A stretch of 64,000 nucleotides of DNA, taken from the NCBI GenBank assembly GCA_030530865.1, contig JAUMUC010000003.1:105692-169691 (forward strand), read 5' to 3'. Positions 26,956-34,834 of the stretch are shown here, piece after piece. Below the pieces are notes generated by a model. The model had not been told where the DNA came from. It was given only the letters and a program-made list of their open reading frames with translations, and did not search any database. The position numbers were made by a program, and so were the translations under genes. Within the stretch, counting starts at the first letter, position 1. The number at the start of each line of letters is the position of its first letter. Origin of the DNA: Lactobacillus sp. Lineage in GTDB: Bacteria; Bacillota; Bacilli; Lactobacillales; Lactobacillaceae.

Positions 26956-28542
26956 TTAGTGTTCACTAGCACCACTTGAAGCATCCTTATGACAAGCCAT
27001 TGCAGGGCCGTATCCTTCCATACACATACCTGGCATGAAGACTTCGCATTCGTCAATACCACGTTCTTTAGCGAAGGCTCTAGTTAAGGTAGCCATATCC
27101 ATTAATTTGTATTCATGATCAGCATCATCTGGGTCATAAATTTGGATTTGGGCCATCATACCTGCATCTTCGTGTTCAATGATGTGGCAGTGGTACATGT
27201 AAACACCAGTGTGTGGGAACATCAACTTGATACGTACAGTTTCACCAGGTGCTACTTCAACAGTATCCTTCAAAACGCCAATTTCGTTAGGGTTTGGAGT
27301 CTTTCCATCACGAGAGATTACTAAGAAGTGAGCTCCGTGAGTGTGGAATGGGTGAAGCATACCTTCGTGACTGGTATTAGTGTTAGTGATATCCCAGTAT
27401 TCTGCTTGACCAACTTTTGTCTTAAGGTCAATTCGTTGCATTGAGAAACTTCTACCATTCATCTTATCGTGGTCATCCATGGTGATGTGACGAATTGATG
27501 CATTTTCTGGAACTGGCAAATCTCTTAATGCCTTTGGATCATACAAAGTGTCAGGAATTTCTGAGTTTTCTGGTTCAAAGTGGTGAATTCTAAATTCGAT
27601 TAACTTAAAGTCATCGGTATATAGATTAATGATATCACCTTCACGGTATTTACCAAAGTCGACCACTACTTGTAATCTTTCACCAGGACCAACAAGCAAT
27701 CTATCAACTGTTACTGGGTGTTCTAGGAATGAGTCGTCACCAGCGATTTGAGTCATTGGCAAGTCATCAGTGAAGTGTAAACGCCATTCCCGACGGTTAG
27801 TACCACCTAAGAACAAGAGACGAACTTTTTGGGTAGTAACATCAATGTATGGACGAACAACACCGTTAATCATTGGTACGTCACCGAAGACACCCATTGG
27901 ATCGTAGTCACGTTCATAATCAAATTGGTTATCTTCGTGGAAAATACGGTCTTGCAAAACAATAGGGAATTCGTCTTTACCGTATGCCTTTGGAATTGGT
28001 AAACGAGCTTCGTTGTCATCAGTTACAACAACACCCATAGCTAATCCCATCCAAACTTGTGAAGCAGTACTTGGACATGGGTGAGCGTGTAACCAAGTCA
28101 ATGCAGCTGGTTGTTCTACAGTGAAGCTGATTTCCTTAGTTTCACCTGGGTAAACTGGAGCGTGGCAGGCACCGTCGGCTTCAATACCTGGGGTGTTCAT
28201 TCCGTGCCAGTGGAAAGTAGTCAATTCTGGCAAACTGTTCTTAAGTTTAACGTGAACTTTTTGACCAGTTTTTACTACCATAGTCTTACCAAGCATTGGT
28301 GCGTTGTAGCCCCAAGTATGAGTCTTCTTACCTGGCAAGATTTGAGTGTCGCCTTCTTGAGCTTCAATAGTAAACCAAACTTCATTACCTTCTTGCTTGT
28401 CGGGTTCCAATACTGGAGGAACAGCTAAAGGTTGAGCTTCAACGCCTTGTGGAATATGTAATTCCTTGTAGCGGAAGTGGTTTTTATCGAAGTCTTCATC
28501 CTTGTAAAAATATTTCTTGATTATTTCTTTATTTGAGATCAT
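26956..28542 (-). CDS. Multicopper oxidase (laccase/CotA-like)
   Basis: 528 residues without a signal peptide. All four copper-binding segments are present: HWHGM (~110), HAHPCPS (~150), HPFHTHGAHF (~396) and HCHIIEHEDAGMM (~450) with type-1 Cys, His and Met ligands. The enzyme couples one-electron oxidation of phenolics or metal ions to O2 reduction. A C-terminal extension (about 490-528) rich in Cys, Met and His (FMPGMCMEG, AMACHK, SEH) may bind extra copper. GAGGG precedes the ATG. A cre-like site lies 19 nt upstream of the start. Confidence 0.92.
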   Translation of the reverse strand: MISNKEIIKKYFYKDEDFDKNHFRYKELHIPQGVEAQPLAVPPVLEPDKQEGNEVWFTIEAQEGDTQILPGKKTHTWGYNAPMLGKTMVVKTGQKVHVKLKNSLPELTTFHWHGMNTPGIEADGACHAPVYPGETKEISFTVEQPAALTWLHAHPCPSTASQVWMGLAMGVVVTDDNEARLPIPKAYGKDEFPIVLQDRIFHEDNQFDYERDYDPMGVFGDVPMINGVVRPYIDVTTQKVRLLFLGGTNRREWRLHFTDDLPMTQIAGDDSFLEHPVTVDRLLVGPGERLQVVVDFGKYREGDIINLYTDDFKLIEFRIHHFEPENSEIPDTLYDPKALRDLPVPENASIRHITMDDHDKMNGRSFSMQRIDLKTKVGQAEYWDITNTNTSHEGMLHPFHTHGAHFLVISRDGKTPNPNEIGVLKDTVEVAPGETVRIKLMFPHTGVYMYHCHIIEHEDAGMMAQIQIYDPDDADHEYKLMDMATLTRAFAKERGIDECEVFMPGMCMEGYGPAMACHKDASSGASEH

Positions 28543-28560
28543 TTTGCATACCCTCTTCTA

Positions 28561-28574
28561 TGTATCCGTTTACA
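28561..28574. promoter_or_regulatory. cre-like (CcpA) site upstream of the multicopper oxidase
   Basis: TGTATCCGTTTACA matches the cre consensus TGWAANCGNTNWCA at 13 of 14 positions. It lies just downstream of the predicted minus-strand promoter, where CcpA would repress. Confidence 0.55.
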
Positions 28575-28580
28575 ATTATA

Positions 28581-28609
28581 AATATACACCAGAAATGTGC
28601 ATTTGTTAA
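28581..28609 (-). promoter_or_regulatory. Promoter for the multicopper oxidase
   Basis: Minus strand TTAACA, 17 nt, TATATT, about 40 nt before the ATG. Confidence 0.6.
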
Positions 28610-28693
28610 ACAAATAAAATCGAAAATTTAATTTGTTTTTAGACAAGTTTTTGAGTAATCTTATAGTAGATATAAAAGATTGGAATAAAAATT

Positions 28694-29170
28694 TTGAAAA
28701 TTTTAACTAAAGAATTAATCAAGAAAATTGAAGAAAAAGATTTTTTAGAAGATCTGGAAACAGCTCGTTACGCTGATCTAAAAAGTAAGGCTAAGTGTAA
28801 AGAGGCTGCCAGTGTTTTGTTAAATAAAGTGAAAATTGCGATTAGCAAGGACAGACTCGTTTCAACGGGGATGCTGGTTGAGGGGATGCGACCAGTCACT
28901 TTCACTTTAGAAAGTAATATTATCAATTTACCATTTGCTAACTACAAAAAGATCAGTAACTTCTGCGATGAAGAAAAAGAATACGAAGTTAAGATTTATT
29001 TAGAAGCTAGCGGAGACTATGTTAATGCATCACACTTTAGAATTGATGTTTTAGCAGATTGCAATGAAGTCATGAACGATTTAGATCAAGTAGCTGACAA
29101 GATGGCAGATGCAATGCAAGCATTCTTTAAGCAAATGAGTGAGAATTCTAAAAAGAAGGCTGAAAAATAA
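28694..29170 (+). CDS. Hypothetical soluble protein (158 aa)
   Basis: Starts at a TTG (KILTKELIKK follows); no in-frame ATG occurs for the next ~59 codons, and only a weak GGA site is upstream. Charged, helix-rich N-terminus, a middle beta-like part and a Lys/Glu-rich tail (SENSKKKAEK). No membrane segment. I do not recognise a family. It overlaps the next gene by one base (TAATG), so the two are coupled and probably work together. Confidence 0.65.
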   Translation: MKILTKELIKKIEEKDFLEDLETARYADLKSKAKCKEAASVLLNKVKIAISKDRLVSTGMLVEGMRPVTFTLESNIINLPFANYKKISNFCDEEKEYEVKIYLEASGDYVNASHFRIDVLADCNEVMNDLDQVADKMADAMQAFFKQMSENSKKKAEK

Positions 29171-29802
29171 TGTTTAATTGGAACTTAATCGGAATCCTAT
29201 GTTGGCTATTAATTGCTGTTTATGCAGTGTTTGTGACTAAAGACATTCGTTACCGCAGAATTGGAATGATTTTAAAAGGCAATAAGCGTTTTAGCAAAAT
29301 CGATTTTGCGATTAACTTGGTTGAAGTTACTGTCTTATGTGTGCTCTTTGCTTCTTTTTTGGAATTAGTTTTCTTCTATAATCCAAATTTGAACAATAAT
29401 GCTCAGATCGAAAGTCAGGTAACTTACAAGCCATTAGTTAGCATGGTGAGTGGCAATAACAATACAGCCTATGTGAAGTATTCTTATACGCAATCAAAAA
29501 ATCGCTTGGTTAATTATCGCTTCTACACTGATGGAAGTCGCTTTACTGTGAATAATACCTATGCCTCAATTGCCTTTACTAAAGAGCCTTGGTCATTGAA
29601 CTCATTACAAGTTCCATATGACAAAAATGAATTGATGCAAATGGATAAAAAATATCAACACGCCTTTGTAGCGATTTACACTGCTAAGTACAAAAATACT
29701 TTTAGAAACGGTTTAGGCTTGCACGTTGGTAATGTAGCAACTAATTATTACTTAATTCGGGTACCCGATAAAAGTTTTATTAAAGAACAAGAAAAAGACT
29801 AG
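29170..29802 (+). CDS. Membrane-anchored protein of unknown function (LVIS_2131-like)
   Basis: 210 residues with membrane segments near 6-22 and 46-68, then an extracytoplasmic domain rich in Asn, Tyr and Thr. The N-terminal 'WLLIAVYAVFVTKDIRYRRIGM' suggests the lactobacillus family named after LVIS_2131, recalled rather than searched. Coupled to the 158-residue protein. A terminator overlaps the 3' end. Confidence 0.65.
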   Translation: MFNWNLIGILCWLLIAVYAVFVTKDIRYRRIGMILKGNKRFSKIDFAINLVEVTVLCVLFASFLELVFFYNPNLNNNAQIESQVTYKPLVSMVSGNNNTAYVKYSYTQSKNRLVNYRFYTDGSRFTVNNTYASIAFTKEPWSLNSLQVPYDKNELMQMDKKYQHAFVAIYTAKYKNTFRNGLGLHVGNVATNYYLIRVPDKSFIKEQEKD

Positions 29803-29820
29803 CAATTGCTAGTCTTTTTT
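29793..29820. terminator. Bidirectional terminator overlapping two stops
   Basis: Perfect palindrome GACTAGCAATTGCTAGTC flanked by A-run and T-run. It covers the end of both convergent genes. Confidence 0.85.
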
Positions 29821-31245
29821 ATATGACAACATAAAGCCGTTGACGAAAGCTAAAATAATGCTGGAAGTTAAGAAATCAAGCACGTTGCCTGAATAGTATG
29901 CAGCAAACAAAATCATGGCACTGGCTAAGACGGTACTAATAATTAACTCGTCTCTGGTTTTCCATAATTTCCAAAGGCCAAGTAATAAACTGACAATAGA
30001 TGGTCCGACCAGTAACAACATGCCGAAAATTCCTAGACTATAAATTTGACTGATAAAGTCTCGTTCTAGAATGAAAATATTAGTTTGTCGCATAAAGCCC
30101 ATTCCGAAAAGCAAAGTTTTGGTTTGGCCGTTCTTTTCACTGGCCCGTTTGAGCATTTGCTTTTCAAGATAACGGTTATTCATCCGAGCTTCGCCAGGTT
30201 CTTGCATAATTTTGATCCAAAATTCAGGATCCTTGGTGTATGGATAGCCCTTTAAAACAAATTTAGGGTTAAGTGAATATGCTTGATAATTATTTTTGAT
30301 AAAGTCTTTTTCATAATCTAGCTTGGCTTGTCCAGAAAGTTGTGAAAGCTTTTCTTTAAGGGTTTTGTTTAATTGACTTGTTTGATCATCAGACTGTTTA
30401 GCCAATAACTTTTCATAATTATAGCGTTGCATCACTGGGCCGACTGGCAATGTAACCAAGGCTAGTGCTTCGATGGCAACAATTACAAGCATAGTCTTTT
30501 TGAAATTAGGACGATTTTTAGCAATAAATAAGGCTAGATATGATACCAAAAAGCCAATTATGACACCAGCTAAAGCAATCTTTGTACCAATTTCGATCAT
30601 GGCTAAAGCATGCATGATAGCTACCAAAATTGTCTTTTTAGAAAGATGGTAGCTTACTTGATAAGTCACAAGTGGCACCAGCATCAGCATGACTGCACTC
30701 AACATATTAGAAAAGTTGAAGAAGCCTTTAGAAGCAATGTGAGAATACCCAAGGTTGGGATTGGTGTACCACATGAAAATATTGCCACTGATTTGACCTG
30801 TCTCGTAGCTTCGAAGCGAAATGATCAAGAGGTTTGAGATCACGACGGTCAATGAGAAAAGTAAACTGACAATCGTCACCGCTTTAAAGAAGTTTTCTTT
30901 ACTAAAATTACTATATTTAGTGAAAAAGAGAATGGCGATCGGAATCATCATTCGTAATAAATAGAAAGCTTCGCCAGTTGTGCTATAGCCAAAATCTCCC
31001 GCAAAGTGAAGCATCATGTATAAATGCAGGCCACTGAAGACAACTAATAGGGCAATATACGCGATTAAAAATTTATCTTGTAAAATGTATTTTAAAAAGA
31101 GCACCGTTAGGACAAATAAAGCAATCAGCCTGATAATTGTCGGAATAGTGAAGGGTAAAATGGTTGCTAATTTTCCATTATAGAACCAGTAAATATCGAG
31201 AATTGGTTGCAAGATGACAAACCAATAAAGAATTTTTTTATTCAT
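29809..31245 (-). CDS. O-antigen-ligase-like polytopic membrane protein
   Basis: 478 residues with about ten to twelve hydrophobic segments and one large extracytoplasmic loop (about residues 280-385). This layout resembles O-antigen ligase/polymerase (Wzy/WaaL) proteins, which join or polymerise polysaccharide units outside the membrane. No glycosyltransferase or polysaccharide genes adjoin it, so the substrate is unknown. ATG 31245 is preceded by AAAGGA; a longer reading from 31281 would start inside the preceding terminator and is rejected. Confidence 0.6.
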   Translation of the reverse strand: MNKKILYWFVILQPILDIYWFYNGKLATILPFTIPTIIRLIALFVLTVLFLKYILQDKFLIAYIALLVVFSGLHLYMMLHFAGDFGYSTTGEAFYLLRMMIPIAILFFTKYSNFSKENFFKAVTIVSLLFSLTVVISNLLIISLRSYETGQISGNIFMWYTNPNLGYSHIASKGFFNFSNMLSAVMLMLVPLVTYQVSYHLSKKTILVAIMHALAMIEIGTKIALAGVIIGFLVSYLALFIAKNRPNFKKTMLVIVAIEALALVTLPVGPVMQRYNYEKLLAKQSDDQTSQLNKTLKEKLSQLSGQAKLDYEKDFIKNNYQAYSLNPKFVLKGYPYTKDPEFWIKIMQEPGEARMNNRYLEKQMLKRASEKNGQTKTLLFGMGFMRQTNIFILERDFISQIYSLGIFGMLLLVGPSIVSLLLGLWKLWKTRDELIISTVLASAMILFAAYYSGNVLDFLTSSIILAFVNGFMLSYKKD

Positions 31246-31263
31246 ATAGTTTCCTTTACACAT

Positions 31264-31289
31264 AAAAAAAGGGTAGCACAATGCTACTC
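31264..31289 (-). terminator. Terminator of the DUF2187 gene
   Basis: On the minus strand GTAGCA/TGCTAC stem followed by seven T. It overlaps the DUF2187 stop and lies 19 nt before the next gene's start. Confidence 0.75.
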
Positions 31290-31562
31290 TTCTTCTTTTT
31301 CAATCTTTTCGATTTTTACTTCATTAGTAGAAGCAGTTTTGCTATCTTTTGCAGGTTTAGCATTGCGTAAGTTCTTAAAGTTAACAACAATCTTACTATT
31401 TAAATCACTAACTGCAGCTTTATCTTCTGGGTTGAAAGACGTAATTGATAACATTGCTGAATTTTCATAAATCTTTTCAACTTTTCCTTGGAATGGAAAC
31501 TTGATTTCTTCTTCAGATTTAGCTTCAACGATTGATCCTAACTTAACGTCTGCTTTTTTCAT
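31284..31562 (-). CDS. DUF2187-family small protein
   Basis: 92 residues: a compact N-terminal beta-rich part (KLGSIVEAKSEEEIKFPFQG, the family pattern) and a Lys/Glu-rich tail. DUF2187 proteins (YkvS-like) have no established function. GGGAGG lies well placed before the ATG. Divergent from the guanylate-kinase-like gene. Confidence 0.8.
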   Translation of the reverse strand: MKKADVKLGSIVEAKSEEEIKFPFQGKVEKIYENSAMLSITSFNPEDKAAVSDLNSKIVVNFKNLRNAKPAKDSKTASTNEVKIEKIEKEEE

Positions 31563-31683
31563 GTGTCTTCCTCCCTTTGAGTTAATGGAGAAATATTAAT
31601 ATAAAGTTGGTAATTTTGCAAGTATTTTTTTACGAGAATTTTTGTGTATTATATAGTGTAGATGTTTTTTAAGGAGTAATGAA

Positions 31684-32226
31684 ATGAAAAAGAAAGTAAT
31701 TTTAATTGTTGGACCTAGCGGTGCAGGTAAAACGAGAATTTCTGATTATTTACAAAATGAACATAATATTCCTCGAGTAATTACGCACACAACTCGTCCA
31801 ATGAGAGAAGGCGAAGTAGACGGCCAAAGTTACTATTTTGAAAGCAATGAAAGTTTCGCTAAATTACATTTCTTTGAACATATTAAATATGGTGATTGGC
31901 AATATGGCTCTAGTGAAGAAGGTTTACAAAGGGCTTTTGAAAACTCAGATTTGGTAACCTTAATTGTCGATGTGCAAGGAGTTATTTCTTATTATAAGAA
32001 GATTCCCGATCAAATTACCATTCTTAACGTCATTACTTCTTCTACCGATATTTTGAAAGACCGCCTTTATGAACGTGGGGATGATCCTGACACGATTCAA
32101 AAGCGTCTATCTAAAGGAAATATGAATATTTTACCTGGATATTTAGCCAAAGATGCAGTCACAATTGTTAATGATGATTGGGATTACACTGTGTTATGTT
32201 TAGAAAAAATGTTAAAAGATCTCTAG
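31684..32226 (+). CDS. Guanylate kinase-like protein
   Basis: 180 residues. P-loop GPSGAGKT (~10), GMP-site motif TTRPMREGEVDGQSYYF, 'IKYGDWQYGSSEEG' (canonical EYxGNxYGT) and VDVQG are present, and the lid has RLYERGDD. The enzyme phosphorylates GMP/dGMP. It is diverged and slightly short of typical Gmk (about 190-205), so it is probably a second copy, the housekeeping gmk being elsewhere. AAGGAG before the ATG; monocistronic. Confidence 0.8.
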   Translation: MKKKVILIVGPSGAGKTRISDYLQNEHNIPRVITHTTRPMREGEVDGQSYYFESNESFAKLHFFEHIKYGDWQYGSSEEGLQRAFENSDLVTLIVDVQGVISYYKKIPDQITILNVITSSTDILKDRLYERGDDPDTIQKRLSKGNMNILPGYLAKDAVTIVNDDWDYTVLCLEKMLKDL

Positions 32227-32344
32227 ATCTTGTTACTATTGCTTAATTATCTAGTTATCTTTTTGAAATTGCTTTGTAACATTTCTCCTGTATAGTTTCT
32301 TATTGAAATCAATTGAAACGAAAAGTTTTATATCAGGAGAACAT

Positions 32345-32800
32345 ATGAAAAAGTTATTTGCAAAAATTATCATTAGTTTAGGATTGGTTGCAGGATTTGC
32401 TGTAACTGTACATCATGACACTGTACATGCTTCAGTTGCTACTAAGAGAGCTAAGCTTGTAAAGTTAATTAAAAAGCAAGTTGGTAAGAGCTACGTATGG
32501 GGTTCAACTGGACCTTACGGATTCGATTGCTCAGGCTTAACTAGCTATGTTTACAAGAAGGCTATCAAAAAGAACATTACCAGAACCACTTATACGCAAG
32601 TTAAGAATGGTAAGAGAGTTTCTTTAAAGCACTTGAAAGCTGGAGATCTTCTTTTCTGGGGACCTAAGAGTGCTCCTTACCACGTAGGTATGTACATTGG
32701 ACATGGTCAATATGTTCATGCAGCTACTCCAAGTCAAGGTGTTGTTAAGCAAACTTTAAGTGCTTACTTCTACCCATCACTTGCTAAACGTGTCATTTAA
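32345..32800 (+). CDS. Secreted NlpC/P60 peptidoglycan hydrolase (short form)
   Basis: 151 residues: signal peptide (MKKLFAKIIISLGLVAGFAV, cleavage near VHA-SVA) followed directly by an NlpC/P60 endopeptidase domain. Catalytic Cys in FDCSG (~62), His in PYHVGMYIGHG and third residue in HAATPSQG. It cuts gamma-D-Glu-diamino acid or related links in wall peptides. It has no wall-binding domain, unlike its two neighbours. ATG 32345 follows CAGGAG; a longer reading from 32303 would precede the signal peptide and is rejected. Confidence 0.92.
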   Translation: MKKLFAKIIISLGLVAGFAVTVHHDTVHASVATKRAKLVKLIKKQVGKSYVWGSTGPYGFDCSGLTSYVYKKAIKKNITRTTYTQVKNGKRVSLKHLKAGDLLFWGPKSAPYHVGMYIGHGQYVHAATPSQGVVKQTLSAYFYPSLAKRVI

Positions 32801-32830
32801 TTTTCAGAAAATCTGATATAAAACACATAA

Positions 32831-32865
32831 AAAGAGGTTTTGAAATAGTCAAAGCCTCTTTTTTT
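32831..32865 (+). terminator. Rho-independent terminator
   Basis: AAAGAGGTTTTGA/TCAAAGCCTCTTT stem with G-U pairs, then T-run. Confidence 0.9.
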
Positions 32866-32883
32866 AATATCATGTATTATTTT

Positions 32884-32900
32884 TGTAACAATTCTGTAAC
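32884..32900 (+). promoter_or_regulatory. WalR (YycF/VicR) box
   Basis: TGTAAC-AATTC-TGTAAC, an exact match to TGTWAH-N5-TGTWAH. It lies about 10-15 nt upstream of a TATTAT/TATATA -10 region, near the -35 position, and 59 nt before the NlpC/P60 start. WalRK activates wall hydrolase genes in other Firmicutes. Confidence 0.6.
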
Positions 32901-32958
32901 TTAATAATACTATTATATAAACCGTTAGTAAAAACATTTATCAGGAGTTTTTTATAAT

Positions 32959-33771
32959 ATGGAAATCAACAAGAATTTACTTAAAGTTTCAGCAGCAACT
33001 GCACTTGCTGTAACTGCACTAGTTGCTCAAAATACTACAGTAAAAGCTGATGATGCTTCTCAATCATCAAGCAACCCAACTACTTCACAATCAACTTCAA
33101 GTGATGCTCAATCACAAAGTGATCAAGCAGCTCAAACTAGTCAAACTAGCCAAGATACTACTCAAGTAGTTTCAAACAAGGTAATCAAGAAAGTTAGAAT
33201 TAACTATGTACCTGGTTACGGCATTAACATTTGGAACACTTACAAGACTGGTCGTAAGTTCACTAAAGTTCGTGCTCAACACAACACTGTTTGGAAAGTT
33301 TACCAAATGGTTACTTACAAGGGCCACAAGTGGTACCGTGTTGGCACTGGCAAGTGGATCATGGCTAAGTACACTAAGAAGTACACTCAGAAGGGAAAGA
33401 AGCAAGCTTCAAGTACTGCAGCAGCAGTTGTTACTTTGCTTCGTGCTCAATTAGGTAAGAAATATGTTTGGGGTGCAACTGGTCCAAATAGTTTTGACTG
33501 TTCAGGTTTGACTAGCTACGTTTACTCAAAGGCAGCTGGTATCAACATTACTAGAACTACTTACACTCAAGTAAACCAAGGTAAGCGTGTTTCAATGAGC
33601 AATCTTGAACCTGGTGACTTATTGTTCTGGGGTTCAGCAAGTGCTCCTTACCACGTAGGTATTTACATTGGTGGTGGACAATACATCCACGCAGCATCAC
33701 CTAGCCAAGGTGTTATCCAACAATCTCTTAGCTCATACTTCTACCCATCAGTTGCTAAGAGAATTTTATAA
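32959..33771 (+). CDS. Secreted NlpC/P60 hydrolase with N-terminal SLAP/SH3-like domain
   Basis: 270 residues: signal peptide (about 1-30, cut after VKA), a Ser/Gln/Thr-rich linker (33-72), a ~60-residue domain of the WY...GKWIMAKY pattern seen in lactobacillus wall-attachment (SLAP/SH3-like) domains, and a C-terminal NlpC/P60 domain (Cys ~181 in FDCSG, His in PYHVGIYIGGG, HAASPSQG). Codon bias is strong, suggesting high expression. AGGAG site and WalR box upstream. The catalytic domain is very similar to both neighbours. Confidence 0.92.
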   Translation: MEINKNLLKVSAATALAVTALVAQNTTVKADDASQSSSNPTTSQSTSSDAQSQSDQAAQTSQTSQDTTQVVSNKVIKKVRINYVPGYGINIWNTYKTGRKFTKVRAQHNTVWKVYQMVTYKGHKWYRVGTGKWIMAKYTKKYTQKGKKQASSTAAAVVTLLRAQLGKKYVWGATGPNSFDCSGLTSYVYSKAAGINITRTTYTQVNQGKRVSMSNLEPGDLLFWGSASAPYHVGIYIGGGQYIHAASPSQGVIQQSLSSYFYPSVAKRIL

Positions 33772-33790
33772 AAAACAACTGATCAATAAT

Positions 33791-33822
33791 AAAAAGGTTA
33801 CTTTAATCAAAGTAACCTTTTT
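33791..33822 (+). terminator. Rho-independent terminator
   Basis: AAAAAGGTTACTTT/AAAGTAACCTTTTT perfect stem with a 4-nt loop. Confidence 0.9.
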
Positions 33823-33895
33823 AATTTTTTAAAAACGGTGTAGAATAGATTTTAGCTCAGTGTTTTAATATAACAATTAACCGGGGGATAAAGAA

Positions 33896-34780
33896 ATGAA
33901 ACATAAGAAGTTATGGGATGTTTCTGCTGCCACAACCGTACTGCTATCAACAGTTTCACTAGTTAGTGCACCAAAATCAGTCATGGCAGCTAAAACTACC
34001 AGCAACATGAAACGAGTGCAAGTTCAATATTTGAAAGGCACTGGTTTACCTGTTTACACCAACTATAACAATGGAAAATATGCTGGTTTCAAGGCACAAA
34101 ATCATTCATATTGGAATGTTGCAAGTGAACGAGTAGATAAGAAAGGCCAACTTTGGTACGAAATTGGTCGTAATGAATGGATTCAAGCTCGTTATACTTT
34201 ACTAGTTGAAGTTCCTGCAACTAAGAGTGCTAAATCTAAGAAGAAGCACACTAAGAAAATTAAGACCACAGTTAAAAAGACTTCAGTAAAGGCTAAAGCA
34301 AAAGTTAAAACAAAAACTAATAAGAAAACTTCTTCAGTTCAAATGAAGACTTTGTCAGTTTCTGTTCCAAAGAAAAAAGAAGCTACTACCCAAGTTCAAA
34401 CTGTTGCCAATCAGGCTTCATCAACTGTTTCATCAGTGATTACATTAGCTGCTTCAGAAGTTGGTAAGAGCTATGTTTGGGGTGCAACCGGTCCTGAAAG
34501 TTTTGACTGCTCAGGTTTGGTTCAATATGTCTTTAAGCAAGCTGCTGGCGTAAGTTTGCCAAGAGTAACTTATGACCAAGTTAAAGTTGGACAAGAAGTT
34601 AATATGAAGAGTCTTAAACCTGGAGATTTATTATTCTGGGGTTCAAAGACGGCACCATACCATGTCGGTATCTATATTGGAAATAATCAATACATTGCTG
34701 CAGCAACACCAAAAGAAGGGGTTGTTTTACAAACCTTAAGTCAATACTTCTACCCATCAATTGCTAAGCGTGTTTTGTAA
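33896..34780 (+). CDS. Secreted NlpC/P60 hydrolase with SLAP/SH3-like domain and Lys-rich linker
   Basis: 294 residues: signal peptide (cut near VMA-AKT), a ~60-residue domain homologous to that in the 32959 protein (VQVQYLKGTGLPVYTNY...NEWIQARY), then a strongly basic linker of Lys-Thr-Ala-Val repeats (about 100-150), then NlpC/P60 (Cys ~204 in FDCSG, PYHVGIYIGNN, AAATPKEG). The usual His in the third motif (HAATP) is Ala here, so catalytic geometry may differ. The basic linker could bind teichoic acids. GGGGG site precedes the ATG. Confidence 0.9.
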   Translation: MKHKKLWDVSAATTVLLSTVSLVSAPKSVMAAKTTSNMKRVQVQYLKGTGLPVYTNYNNGKYAGFKAQNHSYWNVASERVDKKGQLWYEIGRNEWIQARYTLLVEVPATKSAKSKKKHTKKIKTTVKKTSVKAKAKVKTKTNKKTSSVQMKTLSVSVPKKKEATTQVQTVANQASSTVSSVITLAASEVGKSYVWGATGPESFDCSGLVQYVFKQAAGVSLPRVTYDQVKVGQEVNMKSLKPGDLLFWGSKTAPYHVGIYIGNNQYIAAATPKEGVVLQTLSQYFYPSIAKRVL

Positions 34781-34801
34781 AAACAAAAAATAAAACAAAA
34801 C

Positions 34802-34833
34802 AAAAAAGAAGGATCATCGATCCTTCTTTTTTT
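34802..34833. terminator. Bidirectional terminator
   Basis: AGAAGGATC/GATCCTTCT stem with short loop, A-run and T-run, between convergent genes. Confidence 0.9.
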
Positions 34834-34834
34834 G

